Of a stretch of DNA of 45,601 nt, positions 7,999 through 16,040 are shown piece after piece. Position 1 is the stretch's first letter. Each line of letters opens with the position of its first letter. Position numbers and translations under genes: made by a program. The notes beneath the pieces were generated by a model that ran no database searches, was not told where the DNA came from, and saw nothing but the letters and a program-made list of their open reading frames with translations. The stretch spans positions 1-45,601 of the forward strand of contig JAPLQE010000012.1 in assembly GCA_026399835.1 (NCBI GenBank), read 5' to 3'. Source of the stretch: Burkholderiales bacterium (GTDB lineage Bacteria; Pseudomonadota; Gammaproteobacteria; Burkholderiales; Burkholderiaceae_E).

Positions 7999-9064
7999 AG
8001 GCGTCGACGGTCCCGAAGTCCAGCACCACGCGGCCCGACACGCGGCCGTCCCGCAGTTCCTCCATGCTGCGGCTCGCCTCGGCGGCCGGGCGCACCTCGA
8101 TCGGCGGCGGCGCGAGCCGGCCGGTCTTGGCGAGCGCGACCACCTCGTGCAGCTCGCGCAGGCTGCCGACGTAGGAGCCGCGGATCGAGATGCCGCGCTG
8201 TGCGATCGGCGGCAGCGACATCGTCACCTCGCCGCCGAACAGCCCGCACAGCACGTAGTGCCCGCCCTTGCAGAGCGCGCCGGTGCCCAGCGTGGTCGTG
8301 GCCGGCATGCCGACGAAGTCGAGCACGCCCGCGAGCTGGTCGCCAGCCAGTGCCTTGAGCTGCGCCAGCGCGTCGGGCGCGCGGGTATCCAGCACCTGCG
8401 CGGCGCCCTGCTCGCGCGCCCGCTCGAGCTTCGCGGCGTCGACGTCGCAGGCCACGACGTTCTCGATGCCGCGTGCGCGCAGCATCGCGATGGCGCTCAT
8501 GCCCAGGCCGCCGCAGCCGAGCACCGCCACCCAGTGGCGCGGCTTGAGCACCGGCAGCTTGGCGATCGCGCTGTGCACCGTCAGGCCCGAGCAGGCGAGC
8601 GTGGCCGCCCAGGCCTCGTCGACGCCGTCGGCCTCGACCAGGTACTTCGCGTCCGGTACCACCAGGTGGGTCGCGTAGGCGCCGGGCCGCACGATGCCCA
8701 CGAAGCGCGCCGCCAGGCACAGGTGATCGTCGCCGTCGGCGCAGACCGCGCACTGCCCGCAGCCGATCCACGGGTAGACGATGCGCCGGTCGCCGACCTT
8801 CACGCCCTTCGCGTCGGGGCCGAGCGCGTCGACCACGCCGAAGGGCTCGTGCCCGGTGGTGAAGGGCGGCACGCAGCCGCGGTCCTTCACGTTGAAGCGC
8901 TTGCCGCCGCCGAGGTCGAAGTAGCCCTCCCAGATGTGCAGGTCGGAGTGGCACACGCCGGAGCGCACGATGCGCACCCGCACCTCGCTGCCCTGCGGCA
9001 CCGGCGTCTCGCGCATGCGGACCTGCAGAGGCTTGCCGTGTTCGATGACGTCATAGCTGAGCAT
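7997..9064 (-). CDS. Zinc-dependent alcohol dehydrogenase (MDR superfamily)
   Basis: Medium-chain dehydrogenase of 355 residues that oxidises an alcohol or aldehyde with NAD(P). Catalytic zinc ligands are Cys in GVCHSDLH (near residue 38) and His in TTGHEPFG (near 71). The structural zinc loop has CGQCAVCADGDDHLC near 101-115, with the expected four cysteines. The coenzyme fold has GCGGLGMSAIA near 175 followed by Asp in ACDVDAAK, which favours NAD. The ATG at 9064 is preceded by GGAGAC. An internal segment GGGKRFNVKDRGCVPPF marks a subfamily with an insertion before the His ligand. The physiological substrate is unknown. The gene ends inside the palindromic repeat. Confidence 0.88.
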   Translation of the reverse strand: MLSYDVIEHGKPLQVRMRETPVPQGSEVRVRIVRSGVCHSDLHIWEGYFDLGGGKRFNVKDRGCVPPFTTGHEPFGVVDALGPDAKGVKVGDRRIVYPWIGCGQCAVCADGDDHLCLAARFVGIVRPGAYATHLVVPDAKYLVEADGVDEAWAATLACSGLTVHSAIAKLPVLKPRHWVAVLGCGGLGMSAIAMLRARGIENVVACDVDAAKLERAREQGAAQVLDTRAPDALAQLKALAGDQLAGVLDFVGMPATTTLGTGALCKGGHYVLCGLFGGEVTMSLPPIAQRGISIRGSYVGSLRELHEVVALAKTGRLAPPPIEVRPAAEASRSMEELRDGRVSGRVVLDFGTVDA

Positions 9065-9205
9065 GGAGTCTCCGTGAGTCGTGCGGGCCGGCCTGCGGGC
9101 CCTGGAGCGCCTCGGACGGGCGCGCGGGGTGTGACTGTGACCGGGCGGGGCGGGACCGGCAAGCCGGCGTGTCGGCTTCAGGGGCCGAGGACCTGCGATG
9201 GCATC

Positions 9206-9820
9206 ATGACGGCTCGACCGGAGCCCGCCTTGCACGTCGCCACCCTCACCCGCCCGGACGCCGCACCGACGCCGCGCTCCGTCCTGCGCGCCTACTTCCA
9301 CGCCAAGGACGAGAACCGCCCGCAGGTCATGCGGCAGGCCTTCGCTCCGGACGCCACGCTCGACATCGTCAACCGCAGCGCATCGATCGCCTTTCCCGCG
9401 CGCACCGTGGGCCGCGAGGCGATCGCCGACGTGCTGGTGCGCGCGTTCGGCCGCACCTACGAGAACGTCAGGACCTTCTACCTCGGCGCCCCGCCGCCCG
9501 ACGCGCAGCGCTTCTCGTGCGACTGGCTGGTGGCGATGTCAGACAAGGAGCACCGCTGCGCGCGCGTGGGCTGCGGCCGCTACGACTGGACCTTCGACAC
9601 GCCGGGCAGCGGCCTGGCGAGCGGGCTGGTCATCACCATCGAGGCGATGCTCGTGCTCGCGCCTGCGCTGCTCGATGCGACACTCGAGGCGATCGACACG
9701 CTCGACTACCCGTGGACCACGGGTCCGGCCGCGGCCGCGGCGCTGCGGGTGCCGCCCGACCTCGCATCGGCGCTCGGGCCGGTGCTCGCCTGGCTCGAGC
9801 GTGAGGCCCCTGCCGGCTGA
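9206..9820 (+). CDS. NTF2/SnoaL-like protein
   Basis: A 204-residue protein whose N-terminal two-thirds fit the NTF2-like fold: an opening helix VLRAYFHAKDENRPQVM, then APDATLDIVNRS, VGREAIADVLVRAFGRTYENVRTFYL and GCGRYDWTF. Such domains serve as isomerases, dehydratases or ligand-binding subunits, and sequence alone does not separate these. The ATG at 9206 gives a normal start. It diverges from the alcohol dehydrogenase and precedes a PhyH oxygenase on the same strand after 174 bp, so a shared metabolic role is possible but unproven. Confidence 0.65.
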   Translation: MTARPEPALHVATLTRPDAAPTPRSVLRAYFHAKDENRPQVMRQAFAPDATLDIVNRSASIAFPARTVGREAIADVLVRAFGRTYENVRTFYLGAPPPDAQRFSCDWLVAMSDKEHRCARVGCGRYDWTFDTPGSGLASGLVITIEAMLVLAPALLDATLEAIDTLDYPWTTGPAAAAALRVPPDLASALGPVLAWLEREAPAG

Positions 9821-9994
9821 CTGGTGCGCGGCGGCCAACGGACTGGCACTGCGGTTCGCCGCGCGACCGGGCTGAGCCGCGCCGGGCGGCGCGATTCCGC
9901 CGCGCACCCCGCCGGCTTGCCCTTCGCGCCGCGCGGCGCGACCATGTCCGCGAGACGACGACAGGCCGGCGCACGGCCGCCCCCGGAGACACGC

Positions 9995-10837
9995 ATGGCA
10001 TCGATCTTCACCCCCGAGCAGCAGGCCGCCTACGAGCGCGACGGCTACGTCCTCGTCCGGTCCCTGTTCGACGCCGACGAGACCGCGATGCTGCGGGCCG
10101 CGATCGAGCAGGACCCGGCGCTGCGCGCGAGCCTGTACGACCGCCGCGACGCCGAGGGCAAGTCGACGCGGATGGCCACCTGGAACCACCCGGGCGACAG
10201 CGTCTACGGCCTGGCTGCGCGTTCGCACCGCGTCGTCGACACGATGGAGGCGATGCTCGGCGGCGAGGTCTACCACTACCACTCGAAGCTCACCGCCAAG
10301 GAGCCCTACGACGGCGGCGCCTGGGAGTGGCACCAGGACTACGGCTACTGGTACCACAACGGCTGCCTGCTGCCGACGATGGCCTCGATGATGCTGGCGC
10401 TGGACCGCGCGACGAAGGAGAACGGCTGCCTGCAGGTGCTGCGCGGCTCGCACCTCGCGGGACGCGTCGACCATGGCGTGCTGCCGGGCGAGCAGGTCGG
10501 CGCCGACCCGAAGCGCGTCGGGCAGATGCTGAAGTCGATGGAACTCGTGCACGTGGAGATGGAGCCCGGCGACGGCCTCTTCTTCCACGCCAACGTGATG
10601 CACCGCTCCGACCAGAACCGGTCGCCGAACCGGCGCTGGACGGTGATCATGTGCTACAACGCGGCGCGCAACGACCCCTACCTCGAGCACCACCATCCGC
10701 AGTACACGCCGCTGTCGAAGGTGGAGGACGCCGCGGTGAAGGCCGCCGGCGTGACCTTCGCGGCCGAGGGCGCCGACGCGTTCCGCAAGACCTTCGCGAA
10801 CCCGCCCGAGCTCAAGCGGCGAATGGACGTGGCCTGA
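9995..10837 (+). CDS. Phytanoyl-CoA dioxygenase (PhyH) family oxygenase
   Basis: Non-heme iron, 2-oxoglutarate-dependent oxygenase of 280 residues. The iron site is His/Asp in WEWHQDYGYW (near residue 112) with the distal His in NVMHRSDQN (near 201), followed by an Arg in SPNRRWT that would bind 2-oxoglutarate. A GGAG ribosome site lies 6 bp before the ATG. PhyH members hydroxylate fatty acyl-CoAs, ectoine precursors, phosphonates or hypophosphite, so the substrate cannot be named. Direct resemblance to the hypophosphite enzyme HtxA was looked for and not seen. It converges on a cupin gene only 16 bp away. Confidence 0.85.
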   Translation: MASIFTPEQQAAYERDGYVLVRSLFDADETAMLRAAIEQDPALRASLYDRRDAEGKSTRMATWNHPGDSVYGLAARSHRVVDTMEAMLGGEVYHYHSKLTAKEPYDGGAWEWHQDYGYWYHNGCLLPTMASMMLALDRATKENGCLQVLRGSHLAGRVDHGVLPGEQVGADPKRVGQMLKSMELVHVEMEPGDGLFFHANVMHRSDQNRSPNRRWTVIMCYNAARNDPYLEHHHPQYTPLSKVEDAAVKAAGVTFAAEGADAFRKTFANPPELKRRMDVA

Positions 10838-10853
10838 GGCCGCGGCGCGGCGC

Positions 10854-11246
10854 TCAGCCGCGCACGAACAGCGTCTGCAGCGGCACCTCGCCGACCTGCC
10901 GGCTCCAGTGGCCGTGGACCGCGGCATCGAACGTGGCACCCTCGGGCAGCAGGTCGGCCGAGTAGAAGTGCTGGCCCGGGCCGAACACGCGCGAGCTGCC
11001 GTCCTGCAGGCCGATCTCCATGGCCCCGGCCAGGATGAACACCCACTGCGGCGTGGTGCTCACGTGGAAGGGGCTGCGAAAGCCCACCGGGCTCTCGCGC
11101 AGCTGCAGCCCGCCCGAGGGCATCAGCGCCGACAGCCTCGACTGCGGCGAGCCCTCGGCGAGCGGCACGGCCTCCTCTCGAAAGCGCGCGCGTCCGTCGG
11201 TGTCGGTGAACAGGACGACGCGGGTGAAGGTCGGCGTGGCGGTCAT
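10854..11246 (-). CDS. Small cupin-domain protein
   Basis: Single-domain cupin of 130 residues. The conserved beta-barrel features are TTPQWVFILAGAMEIGLQDG (about residues 64-83), which corresponds to cupin motif 1, and FGPGQHFYSAD (about 88-98) for motif 2. Metal-binding histidines are sparse: HVST and GQHFY are the candidates. Function may be sensory or enzymatic and is not predictable. It is transcribed toward the PhyH gene. Confidence 0.75.
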   Translation of the reverse strand: MTATPTFTRVVLFTDTDGRARFREEAVPLAEGSPQSRLSALMPSGGLQLRESPVGFRSPFHVSTTPQWVFILAGAMEIGLQDGSSRVFGPGQHFYSADLLPEGATFDAAVHGHWSRQVGEVPLQTLFVRG

Positions 11247-11302
11247 GGCGGGACTCGTGTCGGACGGTCGGCGGGGGACCCGAGCTTACCGCTCCGGGCG
11301 CA

Positions 11303-12025
11303 TCAGCCGGGCAACGCTCTGCACACCGTCCGCACGGCGCCGGGCCTGCGGCCGAAGTCCACGACCAGCTCGAGCCGTCGATGCGTCGTGTGCGACGCGC
11401 CACCCAGGCGAAGTCGCAGGTGACGCGGCAGCTCCGAGGGGACCGGCCAGCACAGGCCGCTGATCGCGCCGATCTGGTCCTCGCCTTCGAAGCAGGACGC
11501 CCATTCGATCACTGGCATCTCGCTCGGCGCCGAATCGGGCAGGCCGTGCAGCCGGCGCGCGACCGCGTCCAGCCGGAGGGTGAACGACGGATGCTCGTAC
11601 TCGATGACGCCCAGCGCCTCATCCGCGTCATGGCGCACGGGCGTCTCGTCGGCGGGCGCTGCGGACTCGGGCCGACCCGCATCGATCTCGACGCGCAGCA
11701 CGTAGGCCCACAGACCCGCGCGCCACTCGCCGCCGCTCAGCTCCAGCCGCGCGACGGACGCGCCCTCGGCGCCGGCATCGATGATGACCATCGCGTGTCG
11801 GCACGGCGCACCGAGCCGCACCGCCTGCATCGCGCCGCGCACGGTCGGCAGGTCTTCGACGCGCATCCAGCTCAGCAGTTCGTCGAGCGCACCCCGCGTG
11901 ATCCGGGGCGCGGCAGCGAGCCGCTGCGGCAGGCCGCCCGCGCGGACGATCTCCACCCAGCTGCCGCCTGCAGCTCCGGCGACCACCTGCACGAAGGTGC
12001 AGCCCGACGAGACGCCGGTGCTCAT
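11303..12025 (-). CDS. Uncharacterised protein, possibly with degenerate PAS-like folds
   Basis: A 240-residue protein with no signal peptide or membrane segment. Two segments faintly recall PAS/PAC strands: ARLELSGGEWRAGLWAYVL near residues 92-110, and LGVIEYEHPSFTLRLDAVAR followed by LHGLP near 139-163. No catalytic residues are apparent. It diverges from the Crp/Fnr regulator across 161 bp, so the two may share regulation. The PAS idea is weak and it should be treated as hypothetical. Confidence 0.5.
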   Translation of the reverse strand: MSTGVSSGCTFVQVVAGAAGGSWVEIVRAGGLPQRLAAAPRITRGALDELLSWMRVEDLPTVRGAMQAVRLGAPCRHAMVIIDAGAEGASVARLELSGGEWRAGLWAYVLRVEIDAGRPESAAPADETPVRHDADEALGVIEYEHPSFTLRLDAVARRLHGLPDSAPSEMPVIEWASCFEGEDQIGAISGLCWPVPSELPRHLRLRLGGASHTTHRRLELVVDFGRRPGAVRTVCRALPG

Positions 12026-12186
12026 GCAGCGTGCATCCGCGCAGTGGGCGCGCCCGCGATCGGTAAGAAAATGGTCATAATCATCCGTCCTTGGCGCGAT
12101 ACTCGGTGTGCCGGTGCGCCCAGGGCTTCCAGTTGAAGCTTCGCCGTTCAGTCGTGCCGGATGATCTCAGGAACCTAAGCAGCACG

Positions 12187-12912
12187 ATGTCGCCTATCAG
12201 ACAGAGCCAGGCCGGTCCCGCCGACGCGTCGATCGAGCAGCACGAAGCGGCGGTTCGCGACGGATCCTGGTTCCGGAATCTGTCCGACCTCATGCAGGCA
12301 CGAATGCTCGCGGCCGCGCGCGTGCGCCGCCTCGACGACGGCCAACGGGTGTTCGCGAGCGGGGAGGCTTCCGACGGGCTGTACTGCGTGATCGAGGGCA
12401 CGGTGCGACTGACCGCGTCGCTGCGCAGCGGTCAGGAAGCGCTGCTCGGCGCCTTCGAGCCGGTGCAGTGGTTCGGCGAGGTGGCGCTGATCGACGGCGG
12501 CGGCCGCGCCTACGACGCGTGGGCCGACGGACCGACGCTGCTGCTGCAGGTGGCGCACGATCCGATGATCGCGATCCTCGACGCCACGCCCGGAGGCTGG
12601 CCCGCGGTGGCCGCGCTGCTCGCCCGCAGGACACGCTTCTCGTTCGGCGCCCTCGAGGAGCTGACGCGGCTCCCGGCGATCGGTCGCGTGGCATCACGGC
12701 TGCAGGCGATCGCCGAAGGCTACGGCGATCGCCTTCAGCCGCTGGGCACGGTGCGCGTGCAGCAGGACCAGCTCGCGGCGATGCTGGCGCTGTCGCGCCA
12801 GACGGTGAACCGTGCGCTCAAGCAACTCGAGGCGCAGGGTGCGATCCGGCTGACGCGGGGCGGCACCGAACTGCTCGACCTCGGACGCCTGCGCGACCTC
12901 GCGCAGTGGTGA
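12187..12912 (+). CDS. Crp/Fnr-family transcriptional regulator
   Basis: A 241-residue regulator with an N-terminal cyclic-nucleotide-type beta-barrel (about residues 25-140: FASGEASDGLYCVIEGTVRL, then FGEVALIDGGGRAYDA) and a C-terminal winged helix (QDQLAAMLALSRQTVNRALK near 193-212). The FGE phosphate-binding-cassette glycine and glutamate are present, but the Arg-Ser/Thr pair of true cAMP-binding Crp is not evident. The N-terminus lacks the cysteine cluster of Fnr. The ligand is therefore unknown. The ATG at 12187 is preferred over an upstream in-frame start because it begins the conserved region. It converges on the 12-gene operon. Confidence 0.82.
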   Translation: MSPIRQSQAGPADASIEQHEAAVRDGSWFRNLSDLMQARMLAAARVRRLDDGQRVFASGEASDGLYCVIEGTVRLTASLRSGQEALLGAFEPVQWFGEVALIDGGGRAYDAWADGPTLLLQVAHDPMIAILDATPGGWPAVAALLARRTRFSFGALEELTRLPAIGRVASRLQAIAEGYGDRLQPLGTVRVQQDQLAAMLALSRQTVNRALKQLEAQGAIRLTRGGTELLDLGRLRDLAQW

Positions 12913-12967
12913 GATCGCATCCCGCGGCACGGGGCCGTCGCAGCGCAGGCGCGCCGTCGCGGCCCTC

Positions 12968-13846
12968 TCAGGATTCGTAGCGCCGTCCGCGTTCGAGCAG
13001 TTCGGGCGTACCGATCGTCCGGTTGAGTCCGTCGAAGTCGAGCATGCGGTCGCGCCACGCGGCCGTGCCGCCTGCCTGCGCCAGGTCGGCGAAATAGCCC
13101 TGCAGCGTGCGGGCGACCACGCGCACCGTCGCGCCGGGGAAGATCGCGATCCGGAAGCCGCGTTCCTGCAGCGCCCGGGCGTGCTGCACCGGCGTCTTGC
13201 CGCCCTCGACCATGTTGGCGAGCAGCGGCACGCGCGCACCGAAGCGGGCGCAGGCCGCGTCCATCTGCTCGGGCGTGCGCAGCGCCTCGATGAACAGCGC
13301 GTCCACGCCGCACTCGAGATAGCGTTCGGCCCGCTCGAAGGCCGCCTCCACGCCCTCGACCGCGACCGCGTCGGTGCGGGCCATCACGAGCGTGCCGGCG
13401 TCGTGCCGCGCGTCGAGCGCGGCGCGCAGCTTGCCGCACATCTCCGCGACCGGCACCACGCCCTTGCCATCGAGGTGGCCGCAGCGCTTGGGGAACGACT
13501 GGTCCTCGATCTGGATCATCGCCGCACCCGCGCGCTCCAGGCCGCGCACGGTGCGCTGCACGTTGATCGCGTTGCCGAAGCCGGTGTCCGCGTCGACGAT
13601 CACCGGCACCGATACGCGCTCGGCGATCTGCTCGAGCGTCTGCTGGACCTCGGTGAAGGTGGTCAGCCCGACGTCCGAGCGGCCGAGCCGCGTATACGCG
13701 ATCGACGCGCCCGACAGGTACAGCGCCTGCAGGCCCGCCTGCTCGGCGAGCAGCGCGGTCAGCGCGTCGTAGACGCCCGGTGCGACCAGGATCTCGGGGC
13801 GGGCGAGGCGGTCCTTCAGCGACGGTGTGCGCTGCGCTGCGTTCAT
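12968..13846 (-). CDS. Isocitrate lyase/PEP mutase family C-C lyase (dimethylmalate or methylisocitrate lyase-like)
   Basis: TIM-barrel enzyme of 292 residues and the last gene of the 12-gene operon. Family signatures are VAPGVYDALTALLAEQAG (about residues 20-37), VDADTGFGNAINV (about 88-100; the Mg-binding Asp lies here) and the active-site loop KRCGHLDGK (about 122-130), whose Cys is the general base in lyases. That Cys argues for a C-C lyase (2-methylisocitrate, 2,3-dimethylmalate or oxaloacetate cleavage) rather than PEP mutase. Its ATG overlaps the stop of the FAD dehydrogenase (ATGA). With the LeuCD-type hydratase upstream, cleavage of a hydrated branched malate to pyruvate plus a short acid is the inferred role. 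Confidence 0.82.
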   Translation of the reverse strand: MNAAQRTPSLKDRLARPEILVAPGVYDALTALLAEQAGLQALYLSGASIAYTRLGRSDVGLTTFTEVQQTLEQIAERVSVPVIVDADTGFGNAINVQRTVRGLERAGAAMIQIEDQSFPKRCGHLDGKGVVPVAEMCGKLRAALDARHDAGTLVMARTDAVAVEGVEAAFERAERYLECGVDALFIEALRTPEQMDAACARFGARVPLLANMVEGGKTPVQHARALQERGFRIAIFPGATVRVVARTLQGYFADLAQAGGTAAWRDRMLDFDGLNRTIGTPELLERGRRYES

Positions 13847-15306
13847 GTCGTCTCCATGTTCTCGAACGTGCGGGCGATCGTGCCTGCCGCGATCGCCCCA
13901 CCGGCGATGGCGCTCAGCAGGCCGTTGCCCGACAGGTAGCCCCACACCGCGTTGCCGGACACGCCGCGCGCGGCGCCGCCGGCGGCGAGCAGGTTCGGCA
14001 TCGGCCGGCCGTCGGCGTCGAGCACGCGGCAGCGCGCGTCGACGTCGAGGCCGCCCTGGGTGTGGAAGAGCGCCCCGGTGACCCTGACCGCGCAGTACGG
14101 CGGGGCGAGGCGGCGGGTGAAGCGGCGGGCAGGTCTCGGCTCGGCACCCGCGTGGCGCCCATCGCCCACGTCGCCCGCTTCGCCCACGTCGCCCGCTTCG
14201 CCCGCTTCGCCCGCATCGCCCGCGTCACCCGCGTCGCCGGGCGGTGCGACCGACGCCAGCGTGTCGGCGAGCACCGTCGCATCGCAGCCGATCAGCGCCG
14301 CGAGCGCGGTGACGTCCGAGGCATCGTGCACCGCACCCGCGGCCTCGGCATCGCGGAAGTCTGGAAAGCCGCGGGCCAGCGCGCGCAGCGGCGCATCGAA
14401 GACGTTCCAGGCGATGCCGCCCGGCTGCTCGAGGACGCGCACGGCGGCCTCGGAGTAGCCCTGGGTCTCGTCGTGGAAGCGGCGCCCGTGCGCATTGACC
14501 TGGATGCCGCCCTCGGTCATCGGGGCCCAGGTGATCAGCACGCCCTGCGGCACGGCCCAGGACCCGTGGCCCTGGTAGCCGCCGAGGTCGGCCAGGCGCG
14601 CGCCGAGCCCGCGCCCCCAGGCGATCGCGCTGCCGTCGTTGCCGACGTGGCCGCCGAAGACCGCGTCGCGCATCTCGGGCAGCCACTCGCGGACCATCGC
14701 CGGATTGCCGCCGAAGCCGTTGCAGGCCAGCAGCAGCGCCTCGCAGCCCAGGTGCTCGAGGCGCCCGTCCGGTCGCTCGAAGCCGACGCCGATCATGCGC
14801 TGCGCGTCGTCGCACCAGAGTTCGACGACTCGGGCACGCGTCAGCAGCACGGCACCCGCGCGCTGCGCGGCGGCGTCGAGCGCGGCCAGCAGCGCGGCAC
14901 CGGTGCGCTCGGGCAGCGCGTGCATGCGGCGCACCGAATGGCCGGGGTAGAGGAAGCCGTCGAGCAGCTCGAAGGACACGCCATGGTCGCGCCGCAGGCG
15001 GTCGATCGCGGGAGCGATGGCGGCGACGAAGGCGTCCACCAGCTCGGGCGCGGCGGTGCCGTGCGCCTTGGCGCGGATGTCGCGTGCGAAGGCGGCGGAG
15101 TCGTCGACGACGCCGGCCTCGCGCTGCACGGCGGTGCCGGCGGCCGGCACGAAGCCCGAGGACAGCGCCGTCGAGCCGCGCGGCGCGTCGTCGCGCTCGA
15201 GCAGCACGCAGTCGATGCCGGCATCGCGCAGCAGGATCGCGGCGACCTGCCCGCAGGCCCCGGCGCCGACGATCGCGACCGGCACGGCGGGCGTGTCGGG
15301 CGGCAT
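13843..15306 (-). CDS. FAD-dependent dehydrogenase (fumarate reductase / KstD-like)
   Basis: Flavoprotein of 487 residues. The dinucleotide fold VAIVGAGACGQVAAIL starts at residue 10, followed by LLERDD, a substrate-domain segment QGHGSWAVPQGVL and the C-terminal flavin motif GGAARGVSGNAVWGYLSGNG with two glycine turns. Family members add or remove a carbon-carbon double bond next to a carboxylate or ketone. The ATG at 15306 begins just before the fold. A GTG at 15414 would give a GTGA overlap with the upstream gene and 36 extra Ala/Pro-rich residues. Around residues 357-381 a Gly-X-X tract encoded by 9-bp repeats interrupts the family sequence. Inferred role in the operon: desaturation of an acid intermediate. 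Confidence 0.8.
   Translation of the reverse strand: MPPDTPAVPVAIVGAGACGQVAAILLRDAGIDCVLLERDDAPRGSTALSSGFVPAAGTAVQREAGVVDDSAAFARDIRAKAHGTAAPELVDAFVAAIAPAIDRLRRDHGVSFELLDGFLYPGHSVRRMHALPERTGAALLAALDAAAQRAGAVLLTRARVVELWCDDAQRMIGVGFERPDGRLEHLGCEALLLACNGFGGNPAMVREWLPEMRDAVFGGHVGNDGSAIAWGRGLGARLADLGGYQGHGSWAVPQGVLITWAPMTEGGIQVNAHGRRFHDETQGYSEAAVRVLEQPGGIAWNVFDAPLRALARGFPDFRDAEAAGAVHDASDVTALAALIGCDATVLADTLASVAPPGDAGDAGDAGEAGEAGDVGEAGDVGDGRHAGAEPRPARRFTRRLAPPYCAVRVTGALFHTQGGLDVDARCRVLDADGRPMPNLLAAGGAARGVSGNAVWGYLSGNGLLSAIAGGAIAAGTIARTFENMETT
14161..14232. repeat. 9-bp tandem repeat tract inside the FAD dehydrogenase gene
   Basis: Eight units of pattern nnCGCCCnC (for example TTCGCCCGC and GTCGCCCGC) run without interruption. 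In the gene they encode collagen-like triplets GDA, GEA and GDV. A repeat of three codons can expand or shrink without a frameshift. Confidence 0.85.
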
Positions 15307-15410
15307 CGCGGCGGCACGCACGATGGCGGGCTCGCGGCGAGGCGCGGCCGCGGCGCCCGCATCCCCCGCGCCGTCGGGCGGTACGACCGGTGCGTGCCCG
15401 AGCGGCGAGC

Positions 15411-16040
15411 TCACGCCGGCCGGCCCGCGGCCAGCCGCGCCGCCCAGTCGGCGCAGTCGAGCACTTCGCCGACCGTCGCGAGGTCGGCGAGGCTGGTCGC
15501 ATGCACCGACTCGCGAAAGGCCGCGCAGCCGTCGCCGAGCACCTGCACCGCGTACTCGCGCACATGCGCATCGCGCGCCGTGCTGGCGACGCCGCCGTTG
15601 GTGACGATGCCGCAGACCACGACGGTCTCGATGCCGGCATGGCGCAGCACCCAGTCGAGCTGCGTCATGTGGAAGGCCGAGTAGGCGACCTTGTCGACCG
15701 CGACGTCCACGTACGGCGCGAGCCCGTCCACCACCGCCTGACCGCGGCTGCCGGGGGCGAAGTCGCCGCGCGCGAGGAACGGGCGCAGCGCACGCAGGTG
15801 CGCGGACACCATCGGCTCGCCGGCGGCGTCCGGCCACAGCGTGAATCGGCTGGCCACGACCATGCCGCCGGCGGCCTTCAAGGCGCGTGCGAGCGGCGCC
15901 ACGCGCGCCGGCAGCGCGCGCGCCGCCTCGCTCGCCGCGCCGCCGCGCGCGTAGGCGCCGTCGGGCGCGAGGAAGTCGTTCTGCAGGTCGACGGCGAGCA
16001 GCGCGGTGCGCCGGGGATCGAACAGATGGGACGCGCTCAT
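15411..16040 (-). CDS. Isochorismatase-fold hydrolase lacking the usual nucleophile Cys
   Basis: A 209-residue alpha/beta protein of the cysteine-hydrolase/isochorismatase superfamily. The conserved Asp (LAVDLQNDF near residue 19) and Lys (VDKVAYSAF near 117) are present. At the third position the family normally has T-N-x-C-V-x-S-T; here it is TNGGVAST, so Gly replaces the Cys. A Cys four to six residues upstream (VVVCGIVTN) is not in the usual spot. True isochorismatases also lack this Cys. Relatives include N-carbamoylsarcosine amidase, maleamate amidase and nicotinamidase. It overlaps hyuA (ATGA), so hydrolysis of the HyuAB product was the expected role, but the missing Cys makes amide hydrolysis uncertain. 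Confidence 0.8.
   Translation of the reverse strand: MSASHLFDPRRTALLAVDLQNDFLAPDGAYARGGAASEAARALPARVAPLARALKAAGGMVVASRFTLWPDAAGEPMVSAHLRALRPFLARGDFAPGSRGQAVVDGLAPYVDVAVDKVAYSAFHMTQLDWVLRHAGIETVVVCGIVTNGGVASTARDAHVREYAVQVLGDGCAAFRESVHATSLADLATVGEVLDCADWAARLAAGRPA

Noticed and set aside
9995-10837. PhyH oxygenase as a hypophosphite dioxygenase (HtxA) feeding the ptx locus
   Set aside because: It shares only the PhyH iron-site layout; the sequence around the site (WEWHQDYGYWYHNG) does not follow HtxA, and it lies 5 kb from ptxE with unrelated genes between.
14161-14232. Short-period repeat as a CRISPR array
   Set aside because: The 9-bp units have no spacers and lie within a coding sequence. 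No CRISPR array was seen anywhere in the window.
13780-15684. Long plus-strand open frame opposite the FAD dehydrogenase
   Set aside because: Arg/His/Gly-rich composition typical of antisense reading of high-GC genes; the minus-strand frame has clear family motifs.
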